Part shown: piece after piece, positions 1 through 10,474 of the stretch
Layout of the letters: every line of letters begins with the position of its first letter
Position numbering within the stretch: position 1 is the stretch's first letter
Notes under the pieces: generated by a model
Databases searched by the model: none
Seen by the model: only the letters and a program-made list of their open reading frames with translations
What the model was told of the DNA's origin: nothing
DNA from: Demequina lignilytica
Lineage (GTDB): Bacteria > Actinomycetota > Actinomycetes > Actinomycetales > Demequinaceae
Direction: 5' to 3'
Length of the DNA stretch: 64,000 bases
Assembly (NCBI RefSeq): GCF_030418305.1
Contig: NZ_JAUHPX010000001.1
Location: 639,157 to 703,156 of the forward strand
Translations under genes and position numbers: made by a program

Positions 1-11
1 GCGCGCGCGGG

Positions 12-1127
12 CTACAGCACGACGAGGTGATCGATGTGGATGAGCTCGCGCGCGTACGCGTCGCCGAGCACCTCGCCGAGCGCCTCCGTGCTGAGGCCCT
101 TCATGCGGTCGGCCTCCTCCGAGGAGAAGCCCGCGAAGCCGCGCGCGACGAGCGCGCCGTCGGGACCGAGCAGGTCGACCGGCTCCCCCGCCTCGAAGTC
201 GCCGCGGATCTCGACCACGCCGGCGGCGAGCAGCGACGCCTGCCGCCCGCGCAAGGCGCGCACGGCGCCCGAGTCGAGCACGATCCCGCCGCGGGTCTTC
301 GCCGCGTCGGCGAGCCACTGCAGGCGGGTCGTCTCCGCCTTGCCGGTGGGCAGGAACACCGTGCCGACGTCGTCACCCGCGACCGCGCGCGCGGCGTCGG
401 TGGCCGCGGCGAGCACCGCCGTGACGCCGGAGTTGGTGGCGAGCGAGGCCGCCTCGATCTTGGTGATCATCCCGCCGGTGCCCACGGCGGAGCCGCGCCG
501 CGAGATGTCGATCCCCTGGAGATCCTCGGGGCTGCGCACCTCCGCGATGCGACGCGCGCCGGGCGAGTCCGGGGCCGCGGTGTACAGCGCGTCGACGTCC
601 GTGAGCAGGACCAGCGCGTCGGCGCGCACCGCGGTCGCCACCAGCGCGGCGAGCCGGTCGTTGTCGCCGAACCGGATCTCGTCCGTCGCGACCGTGTCGT
701 TCTCGTTGATGATCGGCACCACGCCCAGCCCGAGCAGCGACTCGAGCGCGCGGCGGGCGTTGCCGTAGTGGGCGCGCCGCACCATGTCGTCGGCGGTGAG
801 CAGCACCTGCCCGACCGTGAGTCCGTACCGCGCGAACGCGACCGTGTACGCGTGGATGAGCTTGCCCTGCCCGACGGAGGCCGCGGCCTGCTGCAGCTCG
901 AGGTTGGTGGGCCGGGCCTCGAGGCCGAGCGGGCCGATGCCCGCGGCGATCGAGCCGGACGTCACCAGGAGCACCTCGCGCCCCTGCGTCCGGATGTCGC
1001 CGAGCGCGTCGACCAGCGCGCCCAGGCGCACCTCGTCCAGCGTGCCGTCGGACCCGGTCAGCGACGACGACCCGACCTTGACGACGATGCGCCGTGCCTG
1101 CGCCACGCTCGCGCGCGCCTCGCTCAC
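12..1127 (-). CDS. proB: glutamate 5-kinase
   Basis: Phosphorylates glutamate to gamma-glutamyl phosphate, the first step of proline synthesis, in the cytoplasm. The 371-residue protein has an N-terminal amino-acid-kinase domain: VVKVGSSSLT near residue 15, VTSGSIAAG, NENDTV and FGDNDRLAALVA in the glutamate/ATP site. A C-terminal PUA domain covers roughly residues 275-360. Length and layout match full ProB enzymes. The start ATG lies 34 bp downstream of the obg stop on the same strand, so obg and proB are probably co-transcribed. The stop is 11 bases from the window edge; proA would be expected beyond it but is not visible. Confidence 0.96.
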   Translation of the reverse strand: MSEARASVAQARRIVVKVGSSSLTGSDGTLDEVRLGALVDALGDIRTQGREVLLVTSGSIAAGIGPLGLEARPTNLELQQAAASVGQGKLIHAYTVAFARYGLTVGQVLLTADDMVRRAHYGNARRALESLLGLGVVPIINENDTVATDEIRFGDNDRLAALVATAVRADALVLLTDVDALYTAAPDSPGARRIAEVRSPEDLQGIDISRRGSAVGTGGMITKIEAASLATNSGVTAVLAAATDAARAVAGDDVGTVFLPTGKAETTRLQWLADAAKTRGGIVLDSGAVRALRGRQASLLAAGVVEIRGDFEAGEPVDLLGPDGALVARGFAGFSSEEADRMKGLSTEALGEVLGDAYARELIHIDHLVVL

Positions 1128-1161
1128 CTGACCTCCTGGGGGACGTATGCCTGGGAGAAGG

Positions 1162-2688
1162 CTACTCGTCGTCCTCGGCCGGATCGGTCCAGTGGCCGGC
1201 GTCGCGCTCGGTCCACAGCTCCTCGCGTGCGGCGGCGCGCCCGTCCATCTTCTCCTTGAACTGCTCGCGCTTCTCGGCGCGGGTGGCGCGCTGGGTGCGC
1301 TCGTGCTGCTCGATGCGGAGGTCGGAGCCGCGCTGTCCGAGAAGCTCGGCGCCCGCCATCATGGTGGGCTCCCAGTCGAAGACGATGCCACCCTGACGCG
1401 GGCCGATCACCACCTCGCAGCCGGGCGTCGCGCCCGCCTTGAAAAGCGCCTCCTCGACCCCCGCCTTGGCGAGGCGGTCGGCCAGGTAGCCCACGGCCTC
1501 GTCGTTGGCGAAGTTGGTCTGCTTCACCCAGCGCTCGACCTTGGTGCCGCGCACCTGGTAGTAGTCCTCGGCACCGTCGCGGACGTGCGTCACGGTGAAG
1601 CCCGACTCGTCGACGGCCCGGGGGCGCAGCACGATCGGCGCGGCCTCCAGCACAGGCGCCTTCGCGCGCTCCTCGGACACCATCGCGGCGAGCGCGAATC
1701 CGAGCTCGCGGAGGCCCTCGTGGCTCACGGCGCTGACCTCGAAGATCGGCATCCCGGTCTCCTCGAGCTCGGGACGCACGATCGCGGCGAGGTCGCGGCC
1801 GTCCGGCACGTCGATCTTGTTGAGGATGATGATCTGCGGGCGCTCGGCGAGCGGCACGCCGCTGATCGCCTCGTCGCCGGTGTAGGCGCGCAGCTCCTTC
1901 GAGATCACCTCGAGGTCGCGGATGGGGTCGCGATCGCTCTCGAGGGTCGCCGTGTCGAGCACGTGCGCGATCACCGAGCAGCGCTCGATGTGACGCAGGA
2001 AGTCGTGGCCGAGACCGCGCCCCTCGGACGCCCCCTCGATCAGCCCGGGCACATCGGCGATGGTGAACTTGGTGCCGCCGGACTCGACCACGCCCAGGTT
2101 CGGCACCAGCGTGGTGAACGGATAGTCCGCGATCTTGGGGCGCACGCGGCTCATCGCAGCGATCAGCGAGGACTTGCCCGCGCTCGGGTAGCCCACGAGC
2201 GCCACGTCGGCGATCGACTTGAGCTCGAGGACGACCGAGGCCTCGTCACCCGGCTCGCCCAGCAGCGCGAAGCCGGGGGCCTTGCGCTTCTGCGTGGCGA
2301 GGGCGGCGTTGCCGAGCCCCCCGCGGCCGCCCGCGGCGATCACGTACTCGGCACCGTCGCCGACCAGGTCGGCCAGGAACTCGCCGTCGCGCGACTTCAC
2401 GATGGTGCCGTTGGGAACGCCCAGGCGCAGGTCGGCGGCGTTGGCGCCGTGACGCATGTCGCCGGCGCCCTGCTTGCCGTTCTCCGCCGTCCGGTGGGGG
2501 GCGTGGTGGTAGTCGAGCAGCGTGGTGACCTGAGGATCGACCACCAGGATGACCGAGCCGCCCCGGCCGCCGTTGCCGCCGTCGGGTCCGCCGAGCGGCT
2601 TGAACTTCTCGCGGTGCACGGAGGCGACGCCGTGGCCGCCGTTGCCCGCGGTGACGTGCAGCGTCACGCGGTCCACGAACGTGGCCAT
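1162..2688 (-). CDS. obg: GTPase ObgE/CgtA
   Basis: Ribosome-associated GTPase needed for late 50S assembly and growth control. In the 508-residue product the glycine-rich OBG fold occupies about residues 1-158. The G domain follows with GYPSAGKSS (P loop), [14 protein letters not shown] (switch II) and NKID (G4). A C-terminal OCT domain lies around 340-430, followed by a charged tail typical of actinobacterial Obg. The ATG is preceded by AGGAGGACCC, a strong ribosome binding site. It sits downstream of rplU-rpmA, separated from them by a hairpin and a 20-bp palindrome, so it may be transcribed both by read-through and from its own promoter. Confidence 0.97.
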   Translation of the reverse strand: MATFVDRVTLHVTAGNGGHGVASVHREKFKPLGGPDGGNGGRGGSVILVVDPQVTTLLDYHHAPHRTAENGKQGAGDMRHGANAADLRLGVPNGTIVKSRDGEFLADLVGDGAEYVIAAGGRGGLGNAALATQKRKAPGFALLGEPGDEASVVLELKSIADVALVGYPSAGKSSLIAAMSRVRPKIADYPFTTLVPNLGVVESGGTKFTIADVPGLIEGASEGRGLGHDFLRHIERCSVIAHVLDTATLESDRDPIRDLEVISKELRAYTGDEAISGVPLAERPQIIILNKIDVPDGRDLAAIVRPELEETGMPIFEVSAVSHEGLRELGFALAAMVSEERAKAPVLEAAPIVLRPRAVDESGFTVTHVRDGAEDYYQVRGTKVERWVKQTNFANDEAVGYLADRLAKAGVEEALFKAGATPGCEVVIGPRQGGIVFDWEPTMMAGAELLGQRGSDLRIEQHERTQRATRAEKREQFKEKMDGRAAAREELWTERDAGHWTDPAEDDE

Positions 2689-2712
2689 GGGTCCTCCTGT
2701 GGTCGATCCGGC

Positions 2713-2732
2713 GGGACGATGCGCATCGTCCC
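2713..2732. repeat. 20-bp perfect palindrome made of two GGACGATGCG words
   Basis: GGGACGATGCGCATCGTCCC reads identically on both strands. It consists of two overlapping, oppositely oriented copies of the decamer that recurs throughout the window. It lies 24 bp upstream of the obg start codon, between obg and the rpmA terminator. Confidence 0.9.
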
Positions 2733-2745
2733 TAGCCTAGAAACA

Positions 2746-2780
2746 CGTCAGGGGCGCCGCCTGTCGGCGCGCCCCTGACG
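2746..2780 (-). terminator. rplU-rpmA terminator hairpin
   Basis: A perfect 12-bp stem (CGTCAGGGGCGC pairing with GCGCCCCTGACG, loop 2758-2768) lies 21 bp past the rpmA stop codon. On the minus strand it is followed by TGTTTCTAGG, a weak U-rich tail. It probably ends most transcripts of the ribosomal protein pair before obg. Confidence 0.75.
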
Positions 2781-2801
2781 AGAAGTTGCGTGGTCGAGTG
2801 C

Positions 2802-3053
2802 TTACGCCTCGACGATGTCGACGACCTTGCGGCCGCGACGCTGCGCGAACTGCACGGTGCCGGCGACGAGCGCGAAGAGCGTGTCGTCCTTGCCGCGGCC
2901 CACGTTGTGGCCCGGGTGGTGGTGGGTGCCGCGCTGGCGGACGATGATCTCGCCGGCGTTGACGGCCTGGCCGCCGAAGCGCTTCACGCCCAGGTACTGG
3001 GGGTTCGAGTCGCGGCCGTTGCGCGAGGAGCTCGCGCCCTTCTTGTGTGCCAT
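2802..3053 (-). CDS. rpmA: 50S ribosomal protein L27
   Basis: L27 sits at the peptidyl transferase centre of the 50S subunit. The 83-residue product starts [16 protein letters not shown] and contains the conserved [17 protein letters not shown] segment. The N-terminus begins directly at AHKKG, so no cleaved extension of the Firmicutes kind is present. A GAGGAG ribosome binding site lies in the 15-bp gap after rplU. The pair rplU-rpmA upstream of obg is a conserved arrangement. Confidence 0.98.
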   Translation of the reverse strand: MAHKKGASSSRNGRDSNPQYLGVKRFGGQAVNAGEIIVRQRGTHHHPGHNVGRGKDDTLFALVAGTVQFAQRRGRKVVDIVEA

Positions 3054-3068
3054 GAGTGTCTCCTCGCC

Positions 3069-3377
3069 TTACTTGATGCCGGTGACCTTGAGGCGCGTGA
3101 GGTCCTGACGGTGACCCATGCGCTTCCGGTAGCCAGTCTTGTTCTTGTACTTGAGGATGGTGATCTTCGGGCCGCGCTCGTCGCGCACGACCTCGGCGGT
3201 CACCTTGACCTTGGCCAGCGACTTCGCGTCGGAGGTCACCTTCTCACCGTCGACGAGCAGCAGCGGAGCCAGCTCGACGGTCGCCCCGGTCTCCGCCTGG
3301 AGACGGTCGACCACGACGATGTCGCCGACGGAGACCTTCTCCTGGCGGCCACCGGCCTTCACAATCGCGTACACCAT
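3069..3377 (-). CDS. rplU: 50S ribosomal protein L21
   Basis: L21 binds 23S rRNA in the 50S subunit. The 102-residue product begins [19 protein letters not shown] and ends in the basic [22 protein letters not shown] motif of the family. It is the first gene of the rplU-rpmA transcript, preceded by a roughly 100-nt leader with a strong hairpin and a good promoter. Confidence 0.98.
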   Translation of the reverse strand: MVYAIVKAGGRQEKVSVGDIVVVDRLQAETGATVELAPLLLVDGEKVTSDAKSLAKVKVTAEVVRDERGPKITILKYKNKTGYRKRMGHRQDLTRLKVTGIK

Positions 3378-3404
3378 GATCTATTCCTCGTGAAACTCGT
3401 TGTT

Positions 3405-3422
3405 CGATCCCGAGCGGGATCG
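3405..3422 (-). promoter_or_regulatory. hairpin in the rplU leader
   Basis: CGATCCCG-AG-CGGGATCG is a perfect 8-bp stem inside the rplU 5' leader, about 30 nt from the start codon. Ribosomal protein leaders often carry such structures for autoregulation. That role is inferred here. Confidence 0.45.
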
Positions 3423-3491
3423 GATTTCCTGCCGCAGCCGCTCCCGTCGAGGGCGCTGGCAGGGCATTGGCGCGCGGCGCGCCGACGTACA

Positions 3492-3521
3492 AATGTACCC
3501 GCTCTGACGGCGTCCGGTCAA
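3492..3521 (-). promoter_or_regulatory. rplU-rpmA promoter
   Basis: On the minus strand, -35 TTGACC (3521-3516) and -10 TACATT (3497-3492) are separated by 18 bp. This fits the housekeeping sigma factor. It implies transcription starting near 3485 and a leader of about 105 nt. The promoter lies just upstream of the 3' end of the RNase E/G gene. Confidence 0.6.
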
Positions 3522-3539
3522 ACCAGACGCGCCCGACGG

Positions 3540-5904
<2,365 letters not shown>

Positions 5905-6356
5905 GCGGGTACCTCGAATCGAGACCGCCCACACGCGGTCCCGACCTCATCGTCGTTCGCGGCTCGTGGCCACGGAAGTCTGCTGGTCACGGCGGGCGGC
6001 GGCGATCTCGAGCGCCCATCCCCGATATCGCCGCGGAGGGCGGTAGCCCTGCGGGATCCGGCGGGACTGGCTGCTGCGCAGTCGCTGCGTCTGCCGAGTG
6101 GTTTGACCCCCGGTGTGGCTGGAGGTCTGACCTGAGGGACATTGTGTCACATGCCGCCCCGCCGACACGTCAGGCGAGGCACGCCGCGCGCCGCGCGGAC
6201 CGGTCCGGGCCACGCGCGGGGGCCTGATCAGGCATGACGGTGATACCCCAGGTGGTTTACCCGAACGTGACCCCGTCCGGGACCTACGTCCCGGTGCGTT
6301 TTTCGGGCACCCCGGGTAGTTTTCTGGCATACCTTGACACAGGAAGGTCCCCACCT
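5905..6356. promoter_or_regulatory. divergent control region between rne and cydA (452 bp)
   Basis: No gene is supported here. The rne ribosome binding site GAGGT is at the left edge. Further right are a 12-bp palindrome GCCTGATCAGGC (6222-6233) and an inverted repeat CCGGGAC-CTAC-GTCCCGG (6277-6294). TTGTGTCACA near 6138 loosely recalls CRP- or Rex-type half sites. The cydA ribosome binding site AGGAAGG is at 6341-6347. The two inverted repeats upstream of a respiratory operon are candidate operators. I could not assign a convincing -35/-10 pair. Confidence 0.4.
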
Positions 6357-7835
6357 ATGGAAGCGCTGGAGCTTGCCCGCTGGCAGTTCGGCATCACGAC
6401 CGTCTACCACTTCGTCCTCGTCCCGCTGACGATCGGCCTCTCGATCCTGGTCGCGATCATGCAGACGGCATGGGTGCGCACCGGCAAGGAGAAGTGGCTG
6501 CGGCTCACCAAGTTCTACGGGAAGCTGCTGCTGATCAACTTCGCGCTCGGCGTCGCGACCGGAATCGTGCAGGAGTTCCAGTTCGGCATGAACTGGTCCG
6601 AGTACTCGCGGTTCGTCGGCGACATCTTCGGCGCCCCGCTCGCCATGGAGGCGCTGCTCGCCTTCTTCCTGGAGTCCACCTTCCTGGGCCTATGGATCTT
6701 CGGCTGGGACCGCCTGCCCAAGAAGCTCCACCTGCTGACCGTGTGGCTGTTCTCGATCGGCACCGTGCTGTCCGCGTACTTCATCATCGCGGCGAACTCG
6801 TGGATGCAGCACCCCGTCGGGGCGGAGTACAACCCCGAGACCGGCCGCGCCGAGATGAACGACATCCTCGCCGTCCTCACCAACAACACCACCCTGGTGG
6901 CCTTCCCGCACGTGATCGCGACGGCCTTCCTGGTCGCGGGCACCTTCGTGGGCGGCATCGCGGTGTTCTGGATGGTGAAGACCGCTCGGAAGGACAAGGA
7001 CTCGGCGGACCTGCCGATGTACCGCACCGCGGCCCGGTTCGGCGCGCTGGTGATGATCATCTCCGGCATCGCCGTGATCGTCACCGGCGACGTGCAGGCC
7101 AAGCTCATGTTCGAGCAGCAGCCGATCAAGATGGCGGCCGCCGAGGCGCTGTGCGAGACCGAGCAGCCCGCGCAGTTCTCCCTGCTGACCATCGGCAACC
7201 TCGCGGGCGACGACTGCTCCTCGGTGTCGCACATCCTGACCGTCCCGGGCCTCACGTCGTACCTCGCGACGGGCGACTGGAACGCGGAGGTCACCGGTCT
7301 CGACGAGCTCCAGGAGACCTACGCCGAGCGCTACGGCGCGACGGACACCGAGGGCAACGAGATCAGCTACCAGCCGAACCTCGCCGTGACCTACTGGTCG
7401 TTCCGCCTGATGATCGGCCTCGCGGCGTTCTCCGCGGCGCTCGCCCTCGGCATCCTCTGGTTCACGCGCAAGAAGGCCTCGGGCATGCCGGGCTGGATGA
7501 AGACGCTCGCGATCGTCTCGCTGCCGATGCCGTACCTGGCGGCCAGCTTCGGCTGGATCTTCACCGAGATGGGCCGCCAGCCGTTCGTGGTCGCGCCCAA
7601 CCCGACCGGATCGGACCAGGTGTTCCTCCTGACCCAGTACGGCTACTCGAGCTCGGTGAGCGCCGGCGAGGTCATCACCTCGCTCGTGATCTTCACGGTC
7701 GTGTACGCGATCCTCGGGGTCTTCTGGTTCCGACTCATCCAGCGCTACGCCGTCGAGGGCGCGCCGCAGGTCGAGGAGCCCACCGTCCAGTCCGACGACG
7801 ACGACGCGGCCAAGCCGATGTCGTTCGCGTACTAA
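6357..7835 (+). CDS. cydA: cytochrome bd ubiquinol oxidase subunit I
   Basis: Haem-bearing subunit of the high-affinity cytochrome bd oxidase in the cytoplasmic membrane, oxidising quinol and reducing oxygen. Translation from ATG 6357, after AGGAAGG, gives 492 residues beginning MEALELARWQFGITTVYHF. The haem-ligand histidine is at residue 18, NSWMQHPVG carries the second, and GWIFTEMGRQPFVV is the family signature after the short Q-loop. Nine or so membrane segments are visible. A longer in-frame start at 6234 lacks a binding site and family support. cydB follows after 13 bp with its own AAGGAG. Confidence 0.97.
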   Translation: MEALELARWQFGITTVYHFVLVPLTIGLSILVAIMQTAWVRTGKEKWLRLTKFYGKLLLINFALGVATGIVQEFQFGMNWSEYSRFVGDIFGAPLAMEALLAFFLESTFLGLWIFGWDRLPKKLHLLTVWLFSIGTVLSAYFIIAANSWMQHPVGAEYNPETGRAEMNDILAVLTNNTTLVAFPHVIATAFLVAGTFVGGIAVFWMVKTARKDKDSADLPMYRTAARFGALVMIISGIAVIVTGDVQAKLMFEQQPIKMAAAEALCETEQPAQFSLLTIGNLAGDDCSSVSHILTVPGLTSYLATGDWNAEVTGLDELQETYAERYGATDTEGNEISYQPNLAVTYWSFRLMIGLAAFSAALALGILWFTRKKASGMPGWMKTLAIVSLPMPYLAASFGWIFTEMGRQPFVVAPNPTGSDQVFLLTQYGYSSSVSAGEVITSLVIFTVVYAILGVFWFRLIQRYAVEGAPQVEEPTVQSDDDDAAKPMSFAY

Positions 7836-7848
7836 GGAGTCCCCGCTC

Positions 7849-8868
7849 ATGGATCTCGCACTCGTCTGGTTCATCCTCATCGCGGTCCTGTGGACCGGCT
7901 ACCTGGTGCTCGAGGGCTTCGACTTCGGCGTCGGCATGCTCATGCCGATCATCGGCAAGTCCAACAAGGGGCGCCGCGTGGTGCTCAACACCATCGGCCC
8001 CGTGTGGGACGGCAACGAGGTGTGGCTGCTCACCGCGGGCGGCGCGACCTTCGCGGCGTTCCCCGAGTGGTACGCCACCATGTTCTCCGGCTTCTACCTG
8101 CCGCTGTTCCTGATCCTGCTCGCGCTGATCGTGCGCGCTGTCGCGATCGAGTACCGCGGCAAGATCAACGACGAGACGTGGCGCACGCGCTGGGACTGGG
8201 CGATCATCATCACCGCCTGGATCCCCGCGGTCCTGTGGGGCGTGGCGTTCTCGAACATCGTCCGCGGCGTGCCGCTCGATGAGAACCACCAGTTCGTCGG
8301 GAACTTCTTCACATTCCTCAACCCGTTCGCGCTGCTCGGCGGCGTGGTCACGCTGCTGCTGTTCCTCTCGCACGGCGCGATCTTCCTGTCGCTCAAGACC
8401 GACGGCGAGATCCGTGCGCGGGCCGAGGCCTTCGCCAAGAAGATCTCGCTCGCATCGCTCGCCGCGGCCGCGGTGTGGGCGATCTGGCTGCAGCTCGCCT
8501 TCTCCGTGGCGTGGACCTGGGCCGCCGTGGTGGTCGCCGCGCTCGGCCTCGCCGGCGCCTGGTACTCGTCGCTGCAGGGACGCTTCGGCTGGGCGTTCAT
8601 CGCGAACGCCGTCGCGATCGTCGGCGCCGTGGCGCTGATCTTCGGCTCGCTCTACCCGGACGTGCTGCCCGACATCGACGGGGTCAACTCCCTCACGGTC
8701 GACAACGCGTCGTCCACCGACTACACGCTGACCGTGATGACGTGGGTCGCGGCGATCATGACCCCGATCGTCCTCGCCTACCAGGCGTGGACCTACTGGG
8801 TGTTCCGCCGCCGCCTGTCGATGGAGCACATCCCGGAGCACTCCGAGCTGACGTTCTCGAAGAGCTGA
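7849..8868 (+). CDS. cydB: cytochrome bd ubiquinol oxidase subunit II
   Basis: Second subunit of the bd oxidase, 339 residues and strongly hydrophobic. It begins MDLALVWFILIAVLWTGYLVLEGFDFGVGML, the conserved CydB N-terminus. WDGNEVWLLTAGGATFAAFPEWYATMFSGFYLPLFLIL follows the family pattern. It is preceded by AAGGAG and followed within a few bases by cydD, so cydABDC behaves as one operon. Confidence 0.97.
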   Translation: MDLALVWFILIAVLWTGYLVLEGFDFGVGMLMPIIGKSNKGRRVVLNTIGPVWDGNEVWLLTAGGATFAAFPEWYATMFSGFYLPLFLILLALIVRAVAIEYRGKINDETWRTRWDWAIIITAWIPAVLWGVAFSNIVRGVPLDENHQFVGNFFTFLNPFALLGGVVTLLLFLSHGAIFLSLKTDGEIRARAEAFAKKISLASLAAAAVWAIWLQLAFSVAWTWAAVVVAALGLAGAWYSSLQGRFGWAFIANAVAIVGAVALIFGSLYPDVLPDIDGVNSLTVDNASSTDYTLTVMTWVAAIMTPIVLAYQAWTYWVFRRRLSMEHIPEHSELTFSKS

Positions 8869-8875
8869 CCGCTTG

Positions 8876-10474
8876 ATGCGTCCCCTCGATCCGCGTCTCA
8901 TCCGTCGGATCGGCCCGGCCCGCCGTTACATCCTGGTGACGGCGGGCCTGGGCTTTCTGACGGCCCTGCTCATCCTGGTCCAGGCCCTGCTCATCGCGCG
9001 GCTGCTGGCCCCGGTCCTCTCCCCCGCCCCGCTGTCCGACGACGGCCTGCGGTGGTGGGGCTGGCTGGTTGCCGAGCCCGCGCGCGAGCTCGCGGTCGGG
9101 CTCGCGTGGCTGGGGGCGGTGGTCGCCGCGCGCACCGCGGTCGCCTGGCTGCAGGAGCGCCTCGCGCATCGCGCCGGCGTCCGCGTCATCTCCGAGATGC
9201 GCGAGATGGTCGTCGCCCACGTCGCCGGGCTCGGGCCCCGCTGGAACGCGAGCGGGCGCACCGCCGACGTCGTGACGCTCGTGACCCGCGGGCTCGACGA
9301 CCTCCTGCCCTACTTCGTGCGCTACCTGCCCCAGCTCGCCCTGGCGGTCACGGTGACCCCGGTGATGATCGTCGTCGTGCTCGGCCTCGACTGGCTCTCG
9401 GCGGTCATCGTCGTCGCGACGCTGCCGCTGGTCCCGCTGTTCATGGTCCTGGTCGGCCTGCTCACCCGCGAGCGCAGCGCCCGGCACCTCGAGGCGATGC
9501 AGCGGCTCGGCACGCGCACCCTCGACCTGATCGAGGGCATCCCCACCCTCAAGGCGCTCGGGCGCGAGCGCGGGCCGGCGGAGCGCGTGCGCCGCCTCGG
9601 TGACGCCCAGCGCAAGGCGACCATGGGGTCGCTGCGCATCGCCTTCCTGTCGGGCATGGTGCTCGAGCTGCTCACCACCCTCGCGGTCGCGATCGTCGCC
9701 GTGACCATGGGCTTCCGGCTCATCCACGGCGACATCGGCGTCGAGACGGCGCTCGCCGTGCTGGTGCTCGCGCCCGAGGTCTACCTCCCGGTGCGCAACG
9801 TCGGCACGCACTTCCACGCCTCCGCGGACGGCCTGGCCGCCGCCGACGCGGCCTTCGCGCTCGTGGACGACGCCGACCCGGCGGGCGCCCGTCGCTCGCT
9901 CGGCGCCGCTCCCGCGCTCACCGGGGCCACCGTCCGCGTGAGCTCACTCGACGTGCTCACCCCCGACGGCGCCCGGCTCGCGCCCGCTCGCCTCACCTTC
10001 GAGGCCAGGCCCGGCAAGGTGACCGCGCTGCGCGGCCCCAACGGCGAGGGCAAGTCGACGGCCCTGCTCGCGATCACCGGGCTGCTGCGCCCGGACGGCG
10101 GCACGGTCGCCGTCGGCGGGGTCGACGTGCTGACGGACGATGCGGCCGTCGAGCTCAACGGGTGGCTGGCGCAGGTCGCGTGGGTCCCGCAGCGGCCGGA
10201 CCTCGGCGTCGAGGGCCGCACGCTGTCGCTGGGGATGCGTCAGCGGGTGGCGCTCTCCCGTGCGTTCGACTCGGGCCGTCCGCTCGTGCTGCTCGACGAG
10301 CCGACCGCGCACCTCGACCGGGGCGCGCGAGCCGAGGTGATCGACCGGATCCGTGCGTTGGCCGACCGCGGCGCCACGGTCGTGGTCGCGACCCACGAGG
10401 ACGAGGTCCTGGCGGCGGCGGACGCGGTGGTCGACGTCGTCGGCGCCGCGGTCGCCTCGGAGGAGGCGTCATGA
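8876..10474 (+). CDS. cydD: CydD-type thiol exporter ABC subunit with a shortened nucleotide-binding domain
   Basis: Half of the CydDC heterodimer, an inner-membrane ABC exporter of glutathione/cysteine required to assemble cytochrome bd. The six-helix membrane domain covers about residues 1-310, with the ABC domain after it. Walker A is GPNGEGKST and Walker B is LVLLDEPTAHLD. Only about ten residues separate the Q-loop WVPQ from the signature LSLGMRQRVAL, where ABC proteins usually have 40-50. The helical subdomain is therefore largely missing, and the signature has Leu in place of the usual second residue. Total length is 532. ATG 8876 is preferred over the adjacent TTG. The stop overlaps the cydC start (ATGA). 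Confidence 0.92.
   Translation: MRPLDPRLIRRIGPARRYILVTAGLGFLTALLILVQALLIARLLAPVLSPAPLSDDGLRWWGWLVAEPARELAVGLAWLGAVVAARTAVAWLQERLAHRAGVRVISEMREMVVAHVAGLGPRWNASGRTADVVTLVTRGLDDLLPYFVRYLPQLALAVTVTPVMIVVVLGLDWLSAVIVVATLPLVPLFMVLVGLLTRERSARHLEAMQRLGTRTLDLIEGIPTLKALGRERGPAERVRRLGDAQRKATMGSLRIAFLSGMVLELLTTLAVAIVAVTMGFRLIHGDIGVETALAVLVLAPEVYLPVRNVGTHFHASADGLAAADAAFALVDDADPAGARRSLGAAPALTGATVRVSSLDVLTPDGARLAPARLTFEARPGKVTALRGPNGEGKSTALLAITGLLRPDGGTVAVGGVDVLTDDAAVELNGWLAQVAWVPQRPDLGVEGRTLSLGMRQRVALSRAFDSGRPLVLLDEPTAHLDRGARAEVIDRIRALADRGATVVVATHEDEVLAAADAVVDVVGAAVASEEAS

Noticed and set aside
6334..6340. CTTGACA as a -35 element for cydA
   Set aside because: It lies about 17 bases before the start codon and overlaps the ribosome binding site region, so no -10 can fit.
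6234..6356. Upstream start for cydA giving 41 extra residues
   Set aside because: No ribosome binding site precedes it, the added residues do not fit CydA, and ATG 6357 has AGGAAGG and the correct N-terminus.
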